Source: Cryptomeria japonica (taxonomy: Eukaryota > Streptophyta > Pinopsida > Cupressales > Cupressaceae). Taken from it: DNA of 64,000 nucleotides. A program made the position numbers and the translations under genes. The stretch lies in contig NC_081409.1 in the NCBI RefSeq assembly GCF_030272615.1, positions 653,390,468-653,454,467 on the forward strand, read 5' to 3'. Below are positions 12,118 to 23,974 of the stretch, in pieces (position 1 is the stretch's first letter; every line of letters begins with the position of its first letter). The notes beneath the pieces are model-generated. The model was not told the DNA's origin. It saw only the letters and a list, made by a program, of their open reading frames with translations, and made no database searches.

Positions 12118-13053
12118 GTGGCTACTAAGTCTGAATGCAAATCTCCTCTAGTGGTGCAAGTACCTCTTGGTATCAATAGTCCTAAGATTAGTTCCAACAA
12201 AGAATCTATTGAGCGTATCACCAACCCTCTTGAGAACTCACATAGCTTTACCATATCATCCGCTCATTCTATTTCCACTCTGCTCCTAGACTCAGGTCAA
12301 CAAGAATCAGAAAAGCCCTTACTAATTGGGGATCAAAAATCAAGATATGAAAAGAAAAATCTAAAAGTCAAAAATAAAGAAAAGTCCTTTAGTCCAAATC
12401 AAAATCAAAAGCTATTGGACTCTACAAAAATTAAAGTCAAGGATAAAAATCCTATGAAAGAAAAAGAACAAGAGTTGATCTCCCCTAATATCAAAATAAT
12501 TGGGGGCAAAAGTTTCACAATTTCAAGCCAAAAAGAATACTTGTTGATCCTAAGTCTTCATCATGCCATCCTCCTTTCACTTCTTTTTGCAATCATAAGC
12601 CTTCATAACTCATCCACTCGTTTCACACATCCATTCCTTTCTGGTGATATATCATGGACCTTTAATGGAGCTTCCTCGAGGGACTTTGTTATTAGGGATT
12701 CCCAAACTTCTTTAGGTGACACGCATACAAGCCTATGTAGTCCACACGCTAGTAATTCTATCTTAGTTCCTTCATCAAGGAAGATAGTCACTCGAGCTAT
12801 ACATAATTCATTCAAGGAACAATACAACTACAATCATAAGGTTAAGCCTCACACATTTGAGGTGGGTGACTTGGTTCTTAGAGAAAATCCTTAAAAATAG
12901 CAAGATAGAGAGAAGGGAAAATTCGAACCAAATTGGCTTGGTCCTTACATCATTATAGTAGTTTATGGATCCGGCGCATATCAACTCTCAATCATAGAGG
13001 GCAAACCTATGGAGGATCCTATCAACAACATGCACCTTCACAGGTTTTACACA
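12118..13053 (+). pseudogene. pol: Fused post-protease linker and integrase C-terminal tail of Gypsy-1
   Basis: A 258-codon open frame starts with a Lys/Ser-rich linker of the kind that precedes reverse transcriptase in Gypsy-2. Around 12795 it passes into the integrase C-terminus: 'YNYNHKVKPHTFEVGDLVL', then after two stops 'KFEPNWLGPY' and 'INNMHLHRFYT'. Gypsy-2 has the matching 'KFEPNWLGPF' and 'TNNIHLMKFYT' near 57820-57960. All of reverse transcriptase, both RNase H domains and the integrase catalytic core, about 3 kb in Gypsy-2, are missing between linker and tail. The intervening 12540-12780 is not recognised. The open frame is probably a by-product of the deletion. Confidence 0.7.
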
Positions 13054-14789
13054 TAGCTCTTCAGAGTATCCTAATTAAAAAATACAAAAAAATAAAAAAA
13101 AAATTCAAAAATACAAAAAAAATCATAAAAATAAAAAATCGTTACATTGTGAAAACTTGGCAATTAGGCGCCTTGTGACACAAAAAAAATGAAAAATAAA
13201 AAAAGTATAGAAAAAAATTTTGTCCAATGGTGAAAACCACTTTGGTAGTGCCCTGGACAAGTACCATGGTGAAAACCGAGTCACTGACGCCATGTGTAGA
13301 GACATTGCTCCTCCCTCCTTCAGGATTCACTTTCATCTTTTCACTTTGCACACACTCACAACCTATTCATTCATAACAAACTTACCCATTCCCATCATGG
13401 TTTGTTATTGATCTACCTAAGATTGGTTAGCCATTCATAATAAACATCCCCTTTTCACCCTTTCCATTCATAATAAATCAGCTCTTATTTGTGGCTAATG
13501 CAAATCCTACGTCTCGTGATGGGTGTGGAACTGATAGCATCGCTTGTTCTAAGGAGTACATTTTCTTCCAATCTTCTTCAGTCTATCCGCACACAATCTG
13601 CAATAAAGAAACACTTTCATCACCAATCTGCAATAAAGTTTCATCTTCTTTGCAATAAAGTATCAGTTTCATGGATTCAGTTAGTTTCAGATGAGACACG
13701 GCAACAATGGGCTTCAACAAATCAAATCTTTTAGCAGACTCAGACAATATTATGGTTCAATGCTATCTATCCTTTTGTGAAAGTAAACATTGTGACCACA
13801 ATCAAATAGACTTATACAAGTGACAAGAGACACTAAACCTAAGGACTACAGTGGATGTTGGTGTCGAGTCTTGGTTTTTGTTTGATTTTATCTTTTTGGT
13901 GACATGTCTTTTAGCTTTTCCAGGATGTCTCTGACTAGAGATTTTATCTCTATGATGTCTTTGACTAGAAAGGTGAGGATGGGGTATCGTCACCTATTTT
14001 TCTTTGTTGTCTATGGATTGTCTCTTAGTAATGCTATGACTTCTCCAAGGATATGAGGACACTATGAGTCTAGTATGAACTGGGGCATTCCTTGTTTGTG
14101 ATTGTCCTATCTCCATGCAAATAGGTACAATGACTTTCTGGGTCGAACATATATCTGGATTGTTATAACCTATTTGCCATAATAAAGCTCAATGATGATA
14201 ATGCACAAGAAGCTCTTTCACTTCCATATCTTCTATCTTCCATCCCTCTTTCTTGATTGACTTCCATCATCCTTCTTGAGTCTGTGTAGCCTGCTATCAC
14301 ACGACTGAGTATAATGACACACCAAAAATATATGCATTTCATGTAGTTGCACCTACATTACCACATATTAGTGTTTCATACATACATATAGATATCACAA
14401 TTGCATCACATCCTGCACACAACACATGTTAGCACATTTTACATTCTCATCATGTAAATAGTTATTTTCATTTTCATATTCATTTTCATTTCATACATTC
14501 ACATTTGCATCATGCATAACATATTAAAAACATAAAAGAACAAAAATATTGCATTTCCTCATGTACATATTTGCATCCATATCATAAGCATCATAGAAAC
14601 ATACATCACATAGGTAGACATGCATATAGCTTCTGCAAGGATGAATCATCTCATATATATATATCAAAATCATAAGTGTCATGATACAATGATGTCAAAA
14701 TATTAAGGCTACAATCACCCGAAGGTGTCTACATCATCATATAAAATGGTACAAAACTGATACATAGGGAGCCCTCTAAGGCTATGATG
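13054..14789 (+). other. 3' non-coding region of Gypsy-1 after pol
   Basis: It begins with an A-rich stretch and 'ggcgccttgtgacac'. The same arrangement, A-rich followed by 'ggcgctatttatgag', follows pol in Gypsy-2 near 58000-58070. The rest is AT-rich with many 'catcacat' and 'catatc' motifs (14330-14700). No coding region is supported. Confidence 0.6.
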
Positions 14790-15700
14790 AAATCCCTCCC
14801 TTGGATCCGGCTGGCCTCAATGGAGTCTGAGCCCTGGAAGGACCCACCCTAGGATCATCTCTCCTATCCCCTTTATCTAGTGGTGGTGGAGAACCCATGA
14901 CCCCATCGCTAGATGCCTATCTCCTATCTCTCCCTCCAGAGTTCATCGTTGTCTGTGATGGTCTCCGGAAGCTCCTAGCCTGCTGATCTGGTGGCACCAC
15001 TCCATAGTACAGGTCTCTCTAGTAGGCTATCTCCTCCCCTACCCATACAACCTAGGCATATCCGACCTCTGTGTCCTCTTCTTTCTGTCTCCCTACCCTC
15101 AGTGTTGTCTCAGCCTCTGTATAGCGTTGAATAGCCTAATCCCTCTCCCGCTTAGTATCCCTCAGTTGTGTCCTATGTCTAGCTGCATCCCTCTCCAGAT
15201 CTTGGATCTCATCTGCCTATCCCTAGTAGATCTACTTTAAGGATAGTAGCTCATCCTCCCCCATCCCACAGCCAATCCTTGTGTCACCCTATCCAGACAG
15301 AGGAACCCATTGATCACTCCTGCCAACACTACTAGTAGTGCTAATCTTGTCCATGTCATGGTATCCCAAGCCATATGTCCAACCCTCATCTCCAGTCCTG
15401 GATCTTGGAACACTCATCTTAGTGCATCCCTATCTCCATCTTGATCATAGGGTACTAACTCCCCATCGATCGATATCCTCAATATCCTATATACATCCTC
15501 CAAGGTGATTGTCATCTCACCCATCGGCAAATGAAAACTGCAAGTCTCGAAGTGCCATCTCTCAGCCAACATAGTCAGCAACCCCATGTTCACTTGAAAC
15601 TCAGGCACATACAAAATATGTCATAGGCCCATAGCCTAAACTGTTTCTCTCTCCTCAACTATTAGCTCTGCTTGCAAACTCTAAGTTGACGGGAATCTCT
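14790..15700 (-). pseudogene. Antisense additional ORF with plant mobile domain, Gypsy-1
   Basis: On the strand opposite gag-pol, 15414-15614 is open and reads 'LLTMLAERWHFETCSFHLP', followed by 'GEMTITLEDVYRILRISIDG'. This is the recognisable start of the plant mobile domain (PMD, as in the MAIN/MAIL proteins). After a frameshift, coding continues toward lower coordinates with a charged helical segment ('DEIQDLERDAARHRTQL' near 15180-15240) and a Pro/Arg/Gly-rich end near 14810-15000. Antisense additional ORFs between pol and the 3' LTR, some PMD-bearing, are known from Tat-lineage elements. Its role in the element is unknown. Gypsy-2 has the same gene at the same place. Confidence 0.75.
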
Positions 15701-16489
15701 CTCATGACTCCAGCATAGGTAGGTCCTCCTGCAGTCAAGTAAATCAATCGTGTCAATCATAGTGGTATTCCCTGTTCATCACAAAATGATGCTTATTATC
15801 CTAGTGCTTATGGTACTCTATCCTAGTGACACTCCCTATTCATCACAAAGTGTTGTTGTTTATCCTAGTGGTACTCCCTGTTCATCCAATTGACACCATA
15901 TGTTTATCACAGAACTACCAATTCAACCTTGAAGACATAAACACACATTCTTGACACAAACGTGCCTATCCTACCCAGATGCGCCTGGCACCAACACAAA
16001 TGCGCCTTAGCATTTTCCCCCCACTTGACATATCTAAAGCACATTTATTGCACTAGCTAGCATGCATTTATGACAACAATTAATGCTACAAAGTACAAGG
16101 AGGTTTTGTGGTACTTACTAGCTTTCCTGCATCTGTTGGCCTATGAAATTGGTGAATGCGGCCGAATATGTGCACCAATGCCATTGTTGATGACTGCTCT
16201 CTGATCTCTTAGGTGTGTGGATGACAATGAGGATGTTTTTCCTCGTAGTCTATCTTATAGACTACCATAGCCCTAGTCTCCCGAGTCAGTCTTCTTTATC
16301 CCATGACTCTGTCACTCTATCCTATCTTGTCAGTCATTTCTACCCTTTATTTCTTATCAAGAGATTGTCTATGATATTTTTAGACATTTTCATCCAATCT
16401 CTCGAGGGGGCATATCATTCCCATCTTGGGGCAACTTTGTATCAGTTCATATTATCTTCTTTGAAACAACGAGACAAGCTGCATTGTCT
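15701..16489 (+). other. Non-coding region before the PPT of Gypsy-1
   Basis: Contains repeats of 'tatcctagtg' and 'actccctgttcatcac' (15760-15890) and a block 'tctcgaggggg' (16399-16409) that has a counterpart near 62800 in Gypsy-2. No supported gene. Confidence 0.55.
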
Positions 16490-16504
16490 CAAAGAGGGGC
16501 AAAA
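16490..16504 (+). other. Polypurine tract of Gypsy-1
   Basis: CAAAGAGGGGCAAAA directly precedes the 3' LTR start. Gypsy-2 has AAAGAGGGGAAAAA at the same place. It would prime plus-strand synthesis. Confidence 0.8.
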
Positions 16505-17277
16505 TGTAGACACCTAAAATTGTCATGTCTAATTAAATAAATATTTTATTTATTTAATTATTTTAGCCTAACTCTTCTATTCATTGAATAAATCTTTATT
16601 TATTTAATTAATTCACTCATCCTCTTCTAGTCATATTTCTCATTTAAATAAATACATTTATTTATTTAAATTATCCTTTTCCTAAATTAAATAAATACTT
16701 TTATTTATTTAATTGATCCCACTTCTTCTATTAATTAAATAAATCTTATTTATTTAATTAATTCATTAACCTTTTCTACCCATGACACATGTCATTCATC
16801 CTTTAATTCCTACACTACCTATCCTCTCATTATTTTCTTATTTTCTCTACCTACCCTCTAATCTTAGCCGACCATTTATCTTTTACACCTCTCAATCTTA
16901 TCCTTTCATTTCCTATAGTGTCTTCTATAAAAGGATATGCTTAGTTCATTATCAACCCCGACCCGACTACTCTACGCTTTCAAGCATTCATATCTGATCA
17001 AGCCTACTTGCAACCATAGTTCCATTCTTTGTTGAGCTCTTGTGCAAACATAAAATCTAAGAGAAAATAAATCAAGCAAGATCAATGGAGATAGGAAGAA
17101 TGGAGATCCAAACCCTATTGGAAATGTGATGGTATAATCTTTGTGATTTCATTTGATTTGCATTGTCTTAGGTAATCTTCATATGTTATGGTGGATCTTT
17201 GTTGTTGTTAGGCTAGGGTTTTATGGTTGAATCTATTTAGTCTTTCAATATTGTTATTCCATTTTCACCATAAATCA
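16505..17277 (+). repeat. 3' LTR of Gypsy-1
   Basis: Starts TGTAGACACCTAAAATTGTC and ends TAAATCA, followed by AGAG and satellite sequence. It aligns with 5917-6686 at roughly 93% by eye. Confidence 0.85.
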
Positions 17278-17281
17278 AGAG

Positions 17282-18099
17282 GTAAACATGAAGGGAATGA
17301 GAGACATGGGTATAAAGGACATAGAAGGGAAGGGAGGTAAAAGGCCATAAGGAGGATGAGGGGGATACAAAGGTAAACTTGAAGGGAACAAGATACTTTG
17401 GCATAAAGGACATATAAAGGAAGGGAGCCCTAAGAGGCTTAGAGGAGAGAGAGAGAGAGGTGGGATAAAGGAAATGTAGAGGGGAAGGGAGGTGAGAAGC
17501 ACAAAGGGGAGCGAGATATGAGATGGGGGTTTAAGGAAGGTTGGGGGTGATAGAGAGGTAAGCATGAAGAAATTGTCAGAGAGACCTAGATAGAGGAGGG
17601 AGTGAGGAAAAAACTGAGGAAAACAGGTGAGAGAGGGAATTACATGGTTGTAAGCATGGAGAGAGAGATAGCTTGAGGGATAGGGGAATAAGGGAATTGT
17701 GAGATATAGAGAGGGGAGGGACAAAGAAGAGTACATATCTATAAGAATGAAGAGAGAGAAGCGATAAGGGGAGAGAGAGATGGAACTACAAGGGAAGGGA
17801 GATAAAGATGGGCCAATATAAGGAGATTTACCTACTAAGATAGATTTTGAGAGGCCAAAAACCTAGAGAGGAGAGGGGTGATATGGGGGTTTAAGAACAG
17901 TGGGGGGGATATAGAGGTAAACATTCAAAGGGACTAAGAGACTTAGTGATAAAGGGCATAGAAGGTCAAAGGGAGTTGAGAGGTCTAGAGGGGAGAGATA
18001 GGTACTGAGGTTTAAGGAGGGTGGAGGGGATAGAGAGGTAAACATGAAGGGAATGAGAGACTTGGGTATAGAGGACATAGAGGGGAAGGGAGGTAAAAG
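17282..18099. repeat. Purine-rich satellite, segment 2
   Basis: This continues directly from 5916 once Gypsy-1 and one AGAG copy are left out. The anchor 'gatggaact' at 17779 lies about 754 bp after the one at 4701 when all insertions are discounted. The segment also contains 'gaggtaaaaggccataagg' (17334-17352), an uninterrupted relative of the site Copia-1 entered. Confidence 0.85.
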
Positions 18100-19560
18100 T
18101 GATAACTCAATGATGAAAGAATAGTACCAAACCGGTATTGAGAGGGGGGGGGTGAATCAGTACAGACAAAAACACACTCTTAAACTAGTTTGTCAACAGA
18201 CACTGTGGATTGACAGATAAATAGTAACACCAGTCCTAAAACAGAGTACAACCGACAAAAACCCAGAATAACTGAGACAAGCATAAACCGGTTGATACCT
18301 ATCTTCTCATATACTCTAACACTTCATTTCCATTTCGCCCTAATACATGAACAAGTAATCTACCATCAAAGATATACATATGAGCAACTAGATCAACATG
18401 ATTCACCACTTGACAGAAAACAACAAAGCATCACATGAAGAAGACATCACACATAACACGCATATTTTTCACATGGAAACCCAAATGGGAAAAACCATGA
18501 CGGGGATGAATACCCACAAGCTTGTTTTTGAACTCTTTAGAAGTCCACTCTGTTAGGAGCCTTGTCTAGTTAAAGACTGATACAATAGGTTCTGTTAGGA
18601 ACTAATCCTATTAGGGATCACCCGGTTAAGGGATGGGTAGAATACCCGGTTAAGGGTTAAACCTTGTTAGAGGATTTCAAGAACTCAATTATTTTGAGTC
18701 ACCCTGTTAAAGGATTTATAGCAAGCTGGTTAAAGCTACCCTATTAAGGGATTTTCTAACTGTTGAGGTGGTTAGAGATCAACATGTATTATAATGATTA
18801 GGCAACAACACTCAATGCCAATGTAGATCCACTTAAGCTCCTCTTCACCTTCTGCACTTACACTCTGTAGGTATCGCTTGTCTCCTTTGGTCTGGCAAGA
18901 ATCACGTATCACTTCTCTTGGATACACACACAAAAATTTTGCCAACAACCTTAGAAAGAATCACAACATCGACCTTATAGGAAAATAGATAGGTTGGTAG
19001 CATAAACCCTAAACCCTAAAACTTGTTAGGTTAAGGAATTCAAACGGTTCAATCCTGATTGTTGAGAACACTGCATTAAATGCAACTATCTTGATCCAAT
19101 CTCAAGACATTCTCCATCGTCCATTTTCCACTGATTTCATAGCAGTTGATAACCCATCACACGTTATCACCGTTTACAAACTTCACACAATCCTGAGGTA
19201 GATAGGAACAATCTCATTCATGTGCACAAGGCTTAGATGGCAACATGATCTATTCTTCATTACCATGCTAACTCATCACACAAAGTCACCGGTTTAGCCA
19301 CACAGGCTTGAAGCACTTCAACCAGAAACCCTGAAGTTGAGACTACCAATCGGTAGTCATACAATGCTTCCATGTGTCGGTTCCCATAACCATATGTCGG
19401 TTCACCTTGAACAAACACACCGCTTCACTTTGGCACAAATGTCAGTTCACAGTGTTATACCGGTTCTCACATATGCCAGTTCTCACCTCTTTAGCATATT
19501 GACATCAATGATAACATACAATGTCGTTATGTCCTCATACTAGTTGACATAATGCCAACA
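18100..19560 (-). repeat. 3' LTR of Copia-1
   Basis: On the minus strand it begins TGTTGGCATTATGTC, directly after the PPT, and ends GAGTTATCA. It contains the C-run near its 3' end (plus-strand G-run near 18145), a 'gggaaaaacca' block near 18490 and the telo-box/TATA pair at 18967-19020. Confidence 0.92.
18967..19020 (-). promoter_or_regulatory. Telo-box dimer and TATA-like box in 3' LTR of Copia-1
   Basis: The minus strand shows TTTAGGGTTTAGGGTTTATG followed by CTATAAGGTCGATG (plus 18967-18980). The right LTR has the same pair at 24832-24886 with single changes. The core promoter role is inferred. Confidence 0.5.
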
Positions 19561-19572
19561 ATCTCCCCCTTT
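19561..19572 (-). other. Polypurine tract of Copia-1
   Basis: Minus-strand AAAGGGGGAGAT abuts the 3' LTR. The same 12 bases abut the 3' LTR of Copia-2. A second purine run (minus 'caaaggggaagaag', near 19650-19670) lies about 90 bp upstream, as in Copia-2. Confidence 0.88.
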
Positions 19573-19803
19573 GGCATTGATGGCAATATACAAAGATATC
19601 TCTCCACTTCACATCTTCTCCCCCAATTTTTGTAGATATCTTCTTCGCTTCACATCTTCTTCCCCTTTGACAATAATGCCAAAGTGGAGGCACAAGCTTC
19701 CCTGTTCTATTATGCTGCTCCCCCTGAGGAGTAGCATCCTTCAACACATCAATCCTGACAAAAAAAATTGACTATGAAATACCTGACTGATGTGGAGCAT
19801 ATA

Positions 19804-21365
19804 CCTTTAGTTTACCTCCTGAAGGGGAAACACCCCTAATTCACCTCTTAAGTACATAAATGTAGCCTTTGGGAGAGGCTTGGTGAATATGTCTGCTAAC
19901 TGCTCCTGACTGGAAACATATTCTAGTGCAATCTCTTTGTTCTGAACCTTTTCCCTCAAGAAATGATACTTAAGCTCAAAGTGCTTGGTTCTAGAATGTA
20001 AAGCCAGATTCTTGGAGATGTTAATTGCACTAGTATTATCACAAAATATACTTACCAGTTCTGATATAGGAACTTTGAAGCCATTTAATGCATGCTTCAT
20101 CTAAATTGTCTGAGTGTAGTTCATGAAAGCTGCAACATACTCTGCTTCCACTGTAGACTGAGAGATACAACTCTGCTTCTTACTCATCCATGAGACCAGT
20201 CTACCACTAAGAAAGAATGCACCACCGGTTGTGCTTTTCTGATCATCTACATTAACTGCCCAATCAACATCTGTGTATACTTTCAAGTTGAAATCCTTGC
20301 TATATGGATACCACAATCCATAGTCAATAGTTCCCTTCAGATACCTAAGAATCCGCTTGACTGCAACCAAGTGGGATTCTCTTGGGCTTTTCTGGAATCT
20401 TGCAATAATGCTAGCTGCATGTTCAATATTGGGTTTTCTATGCACTACATAATGTAGCTTACCAATCATTGATCGGTATTCCTTCTCATCAACCAATGCT
20501 GAGTCATCTTCTTTGGATAGTTTACAACTGGTCACCATTGGAGTACCAACCAGTTTGCTATCTTCCATGCCAAAGGTCTTCAACACCTCTTTGGCATACT
20601 TGGACTGAGTGATAAAGATTCCATCTTTCATCTGCTGGATTTGCAGTCCAATGAAGAATTTAATCTCCCCTATGAGTGACATTTCAAACTCTTTCTTCAT
20701 CTCATCTGCAAACTCATAACTCATCTTTTCATCTCCACCAAAGATAATGTCATCAACAAATACCTCACAAATCAGGATCTGATCTCCTTCAAACTTCAAG
20801 TAGATATTGTTATCTTCACTTGTTCTCTCAAATCCAATCTTCACAAGATGGGAATGCAGATGTTCATGTCATGCTCTAAGTGCCTTCTTTAGACCATATA
20901 AGGCTTTATGTAGCCTACATACCATGTCACTATCTTCAGATAGGGCAAACCCATCTGGTTGCTCTATATACACCTCCTCTTCAAGTACACCATTTAGGAA
21001 TGCATATTTTACAATCATTTGATATACTTTGAAACCTTTAAAAGCTTCATACACAAGAAGCATACGAACTCCTTCCAATCTGGCTACAGGAGCAAAGGGT
21101 TCTCCATAGTCTTCTCCTTCTTCTTGAGCATATCCTTTGCACACCAATCTGGCTTTGTTCCTAATCACTGTACCATCCTCATTCAGCTTATTTCTAAAGA
21201 CCCATTTGGCACCAATGACATTTTTATGCTCCGATCTAGGTACCAAAGACCATGTACCATTTTTCTCTATTTGGTCAAGTTCCTCTTCCATTGCCTTGAT
21301 CTAGTCTTCATCTTTATGAGCCTCTTTGAATGTTTTAGGCTCGAATTCAGAGATCATACATGAGT
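19804..21365 (-). pseudogene. pol: Reverse transcriptase and RNase H of Copia-1
   Basis: Three open segments in one frame (20869-21291, 20101-20844, 19807-20100) cover the domain. '[12 protein letters not shown]' and '[10 protein letters not shown]' mark the RT N-terminus. The first catalytic motif reads '[13 protein letters not shown]', where Copia proteins have Asp after Met, so a metal-binding Asp is lost. The second motif 'FVDDIIFGG' is intact. RNase H shows 'YTDVDWA', 'STVEAEYVAA' and 'CDNTSAINISKN', so its acidic residues remain. It ends with 'QLADIFTKPLP', the usual Copia C-terminus. Stops at about 20101 and 20867 and other lesions inactivate it. These domains would copy element RNA into DNA and remove the RNA strand. 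Confidence 0.9.
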
Positions 21366-21417
21366 TTTCTCTGACTTTTCTTCTTGTAAGGATTCCTACA
21401 TCTTTATCCCCTATGTT

Positions 21418-22545
21418 CTACGTAGGATCATGATTCAGCTTGACATACCGAGGAATGGTCTTGATGGATTCCTCTTGCTTTTCTTCTTCATCCTCATCTC
21501 CATCAGTATCAGCATCTACATCTACCAGTGTAGGAACACTGTTACTAGTACTTGGCTGACTGACAACCGGTTCCCATAAGGTTACAACCATTTCATTTAC
21601 CACTTGCTCACTATCAATTTCCTCAGTTTTCTCAGAGGTTTCATCAACTCTTACATTGATACTTTCCATAATTCTTAGAGTCCTATTGTTGAAACACTTG
21701 AGAGCTTTTCTCTTGGTGGAATATATTAGGAATATTCCCTCATCACATTTCGCATCAAATTTTCTCTGGTGTTCATTCCTCTTGATGTAACATTTGCTAC
21801 CAAACACTCTAAAGTAGCTAACCACAGGTGTCTTACTAGTCCAATACTCATAAGGATTTTTATCCTTACCTTTCTTGATGAGTACCCGGTTCATTGTGTA
21901 GATTCCAGTGCTCACCGCTTCTCTCCAAAAGGTGTGAGCTACCTTTCCTTGAATCAACATGGTTCTAGCTGCTTCAACCATAGTCCGGTTATTTCTCTCT
22001 ACTAGGCCATTCTACTGTGGAGTTCGGGGAGTAGATAGTTGCCTCTTGATGCCATGTTCTTCACAGTACTTGTTGAATTCACTGGAAGTGAATTCCCCTC
22101 CTTGATCAGTTCTCAGGCACTTGATCCTTTTACCACTTTCCTTCTCCACCAATGCTCTGAAAGCTTTGACTTTTACAAAGGATTCAGACTTGTCTTTCAA
22201 GAATGTGACCCACATCATTCTTGAGAAGTCATCAGTGAGAATCATGAAGTACCTATCACCCTGCACACTTCTAGTTTTCATAGGACCACACAAATCAGTA
22301 TGCACAAGATCAAGCAAGTTTTCAGCAGTGAAAGATTTACCTTTAAAGGTTGAGGAAGACATTTTCCCCAATTGAGACTCTCTGGACAAGGTATTATCCA
22401 GTTTTCTTAGCATCGACAACCCTCTAATTGTCTTGATCTTACTAGCCTTCACAATGTTATCAAAGTTTACATGGCAGAGTCTCCTATGCCATATCCAGCT
22501 ATCATCAAATTTAGCCATAAGACATGTACTTATATTTGCATTCAG
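21418..22545 (-). pseudogene. pol: Pre-integrase zinc region and integrase of Copia-1
   Basis: Open segments 22012-22518 and 21418-21981 share one frame, broken by a single TAG in place of a Gln codon just before the third catalytic motif. The zinc region keeps 'WHRRLCHVN', but the following CxxC reads 'SRESQLGK', so both Cys are Ser. The catalytic triad is visible: Asp in 'VHTDLCGP', Asp in 'LRTDQGGEF', Glu in 'VERNN'. The C-terminal part holds the 'YEYWTSKTPVVSYFRVFGSK' block and an acidic linker ('DTDGDEDEEEKQEE') before RT. It would insert the cDNA into the host genome. Confidence 0.88.
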
Positions 22546-22890
22546 CTAAAATAGGTTACCTTTGGTTTGCATGCCAGTGGCCACCAATTCACCACTCTTG
22601 CCTTTGATTCTGCAAACTCCATTCTTGAATTCCAGAGTGAGACCACTATCATTCAGCTCGGCAACACTCAGAAGGTTGTGTCTGAGACCATCAACCCAGT
22701 ACACATTTTTAGCACTATTCTTTCCATTTAGAAAGATGGACCCTCTTCCTTTGACCATGCATGGTGCATCATTGCCAAAGCGAACCACACCACCATCATA
22801 CTCTTCAAGGATAAAAACTTGCTCCGATCACCAGTCATATGGTGAGAACATCCACTGTCAATGATCCACTCATTGGAATTATGAAACTAG
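22546..22890 (-). pseudogene. pol: Protease of Copia-1
   Basis: 'EWIIDSGCSHHMTGD' (about 22828-22875) carries the DSG active site of Copia proteases. A one-base deletion near 22808 shifts the frame; the following segment (22546-22788), 'VRFGNDAPCMVKGRG' to 'NLLSVAELNDSG', is the normal continuation. The segment starting at 22788 has no ATG. Confidence 0.85.
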
Positions 22891-23906
22891 GAGATAAGAG
22901 CCTTCTTGTCTGACACATCTTCCTTGATAGCAACAAAAACAATATCTTTATTTTCTTCATCCTCTGATTCCTCATCCGTGACACCTTCATCAACTGCCAC
23001 AAAATAGTTTCTCTGGTTTCCTCCTTTGAATTTCTTGAACCTTTCCGGTTTGTCCTTGTTGTTGCCATTAGGACAATTTACAACAATATGTCCTATTCAG
23101 TTACAAGAAAAGAATTTCAAAGGTAGCTTACCTCTGTATTTGCCGGTTCCTTTAGGAATTTTCCTAGCAAGGAGAGCTTCAAATGCCATCAAAATCTCCT
23201 CATCATCTATTTCTCTGCTTTGTCTTGGTTCACCACTAGTGCTAGCTTCTTTTCCTTTTCTAGATGGTACAACAGAAGCTTTAAAAGTTGATTCAGTCTT
23301 TTGAACACTGCCATCAAAACTATTTAGCTCATAGGCTATCAACTTTGCAATGATGGAGTCTAGGGATACCTTAGTCTTGTCTATTGATCTCAGCTCCTAA
23401 ATAGCAGCAACCCTTATTGCATAGACTAGAAATAGGGATCTCAGAACTTTTCTTACCATAGTGGAATCTTCTATTTTACCACCTGCACTCTTGATATCTC
23501 CAACAATGGTTTTGATCCTTATTCCATACTGTTGAATGGTCTCACCTTCAACCATCCGTATATCTTGAAACTTCCCTCTAAGGCTTTCTTCCTTAGCTTG
23601 TTTTACATGCTCATCACCGCCATAGATATTTTCAAGAGTATCCCATACCTCTTTGGGATTTACCTTATCTTGGACATCAATAAACTTAATGTTAGATAAA
23701 CTACTAATTAGGGCTTCCATGACTTGCCCATTCTCCTGCATCTCTCTCTTTTGGTCATCGGTGAGAGTACTGGTAGGGGAAACATAGGCATTCTCAACAT
23801 AGCTCCAGTGTTGAGCACCCATGCTTCTGATATATATCTTCATTCTGTCTTTCCATATACTGAAATTTTCTCTGTTAAACATTGGACCTTCCCTCTTCAT
23901 CATTAG
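22891..23906 (-). pseudogene. gag: Gag of Copia-1
   Basis: It starts at the ATG near 23903 ('MMKREGPMFNRENFSIWKDR'), about 60 bp inside the PBS. The UBN2/DUF4219-type Copia gag core runs through 23397 ('VWDTLENIYGG', 'LRGKFQDIRM'), then one TAG in place of Gln, then 23097-23342 in the same frame. The zinc knuckle reads 'FFSCN-stop-IGHIVVNC': the first Cys is Phe, and a TGA sits where Copia knuckles have a basic residue. An acidic stretch (about 22925-23000) links to protease. Gag would assemble particles and bind RNA. Confidence 0.87.
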
Positions 23907-23960
23907 ACTGGGATCTTTACCTCAAGCAATTAAGCTTATAACACAGAGGACCTGAAGGAC

Positions 23961-23972
23961 GCTCTGATACCA
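23961..23972 (-). other. Primer binding site of Copia-1 (initiator tRNA-Met)
   Basis: Minus-strand TGGTATCAGAGC, two bases from the 5' LTR, is complementary to the 3' end of plant initiator tRNA-Met, the usual primer for Copia elements. Confidence 0.92.
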
Positions 23973-23974
23973 AT

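Larger units (their letters stand above)
5917..17277 (+). mobile_element. Gypsy-1: Tat-type Ty3/Gypsy element, internally deleted
   Basis: The element runs from TG at 5917 to CA at 17277 and is flanked by AGAG (5913-5916 and 17278-17281) in satellite DNA. Order: 5' LTR, PBS, 2.2-kb leader, gag, protease, short pol tail, antisense plant-mobile-domain ORF, PPT, 3' LTR. Reverse transcriptase, RNase H and the integrase core are absent, so it could only have moved with enzymes supplied by another copy. Tat assignment rests on the CEFH...GH gag finger, the GGAGLNICT protease and close likeness to Gypsy-2. About 29 differences in 400 aligned LTR bases (hand count, about 7%) point to an old insertion. 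Confidence 0.85.

Noticed and set aside
19001-19020. Possible interstitial telomere (two CCCTAAA units)
   Set aside because: Only two units, at the same position in several Copia LTRs; treated as a telo-box of the LTR.
22835-23068. Minus ORF beginning MATTRTNRKGSRNSK
   Set aside because: Out-of-frame reading of the gag zinc-knuckle and linker region of Copia-1; the gag-protease frame explains the sequence better.
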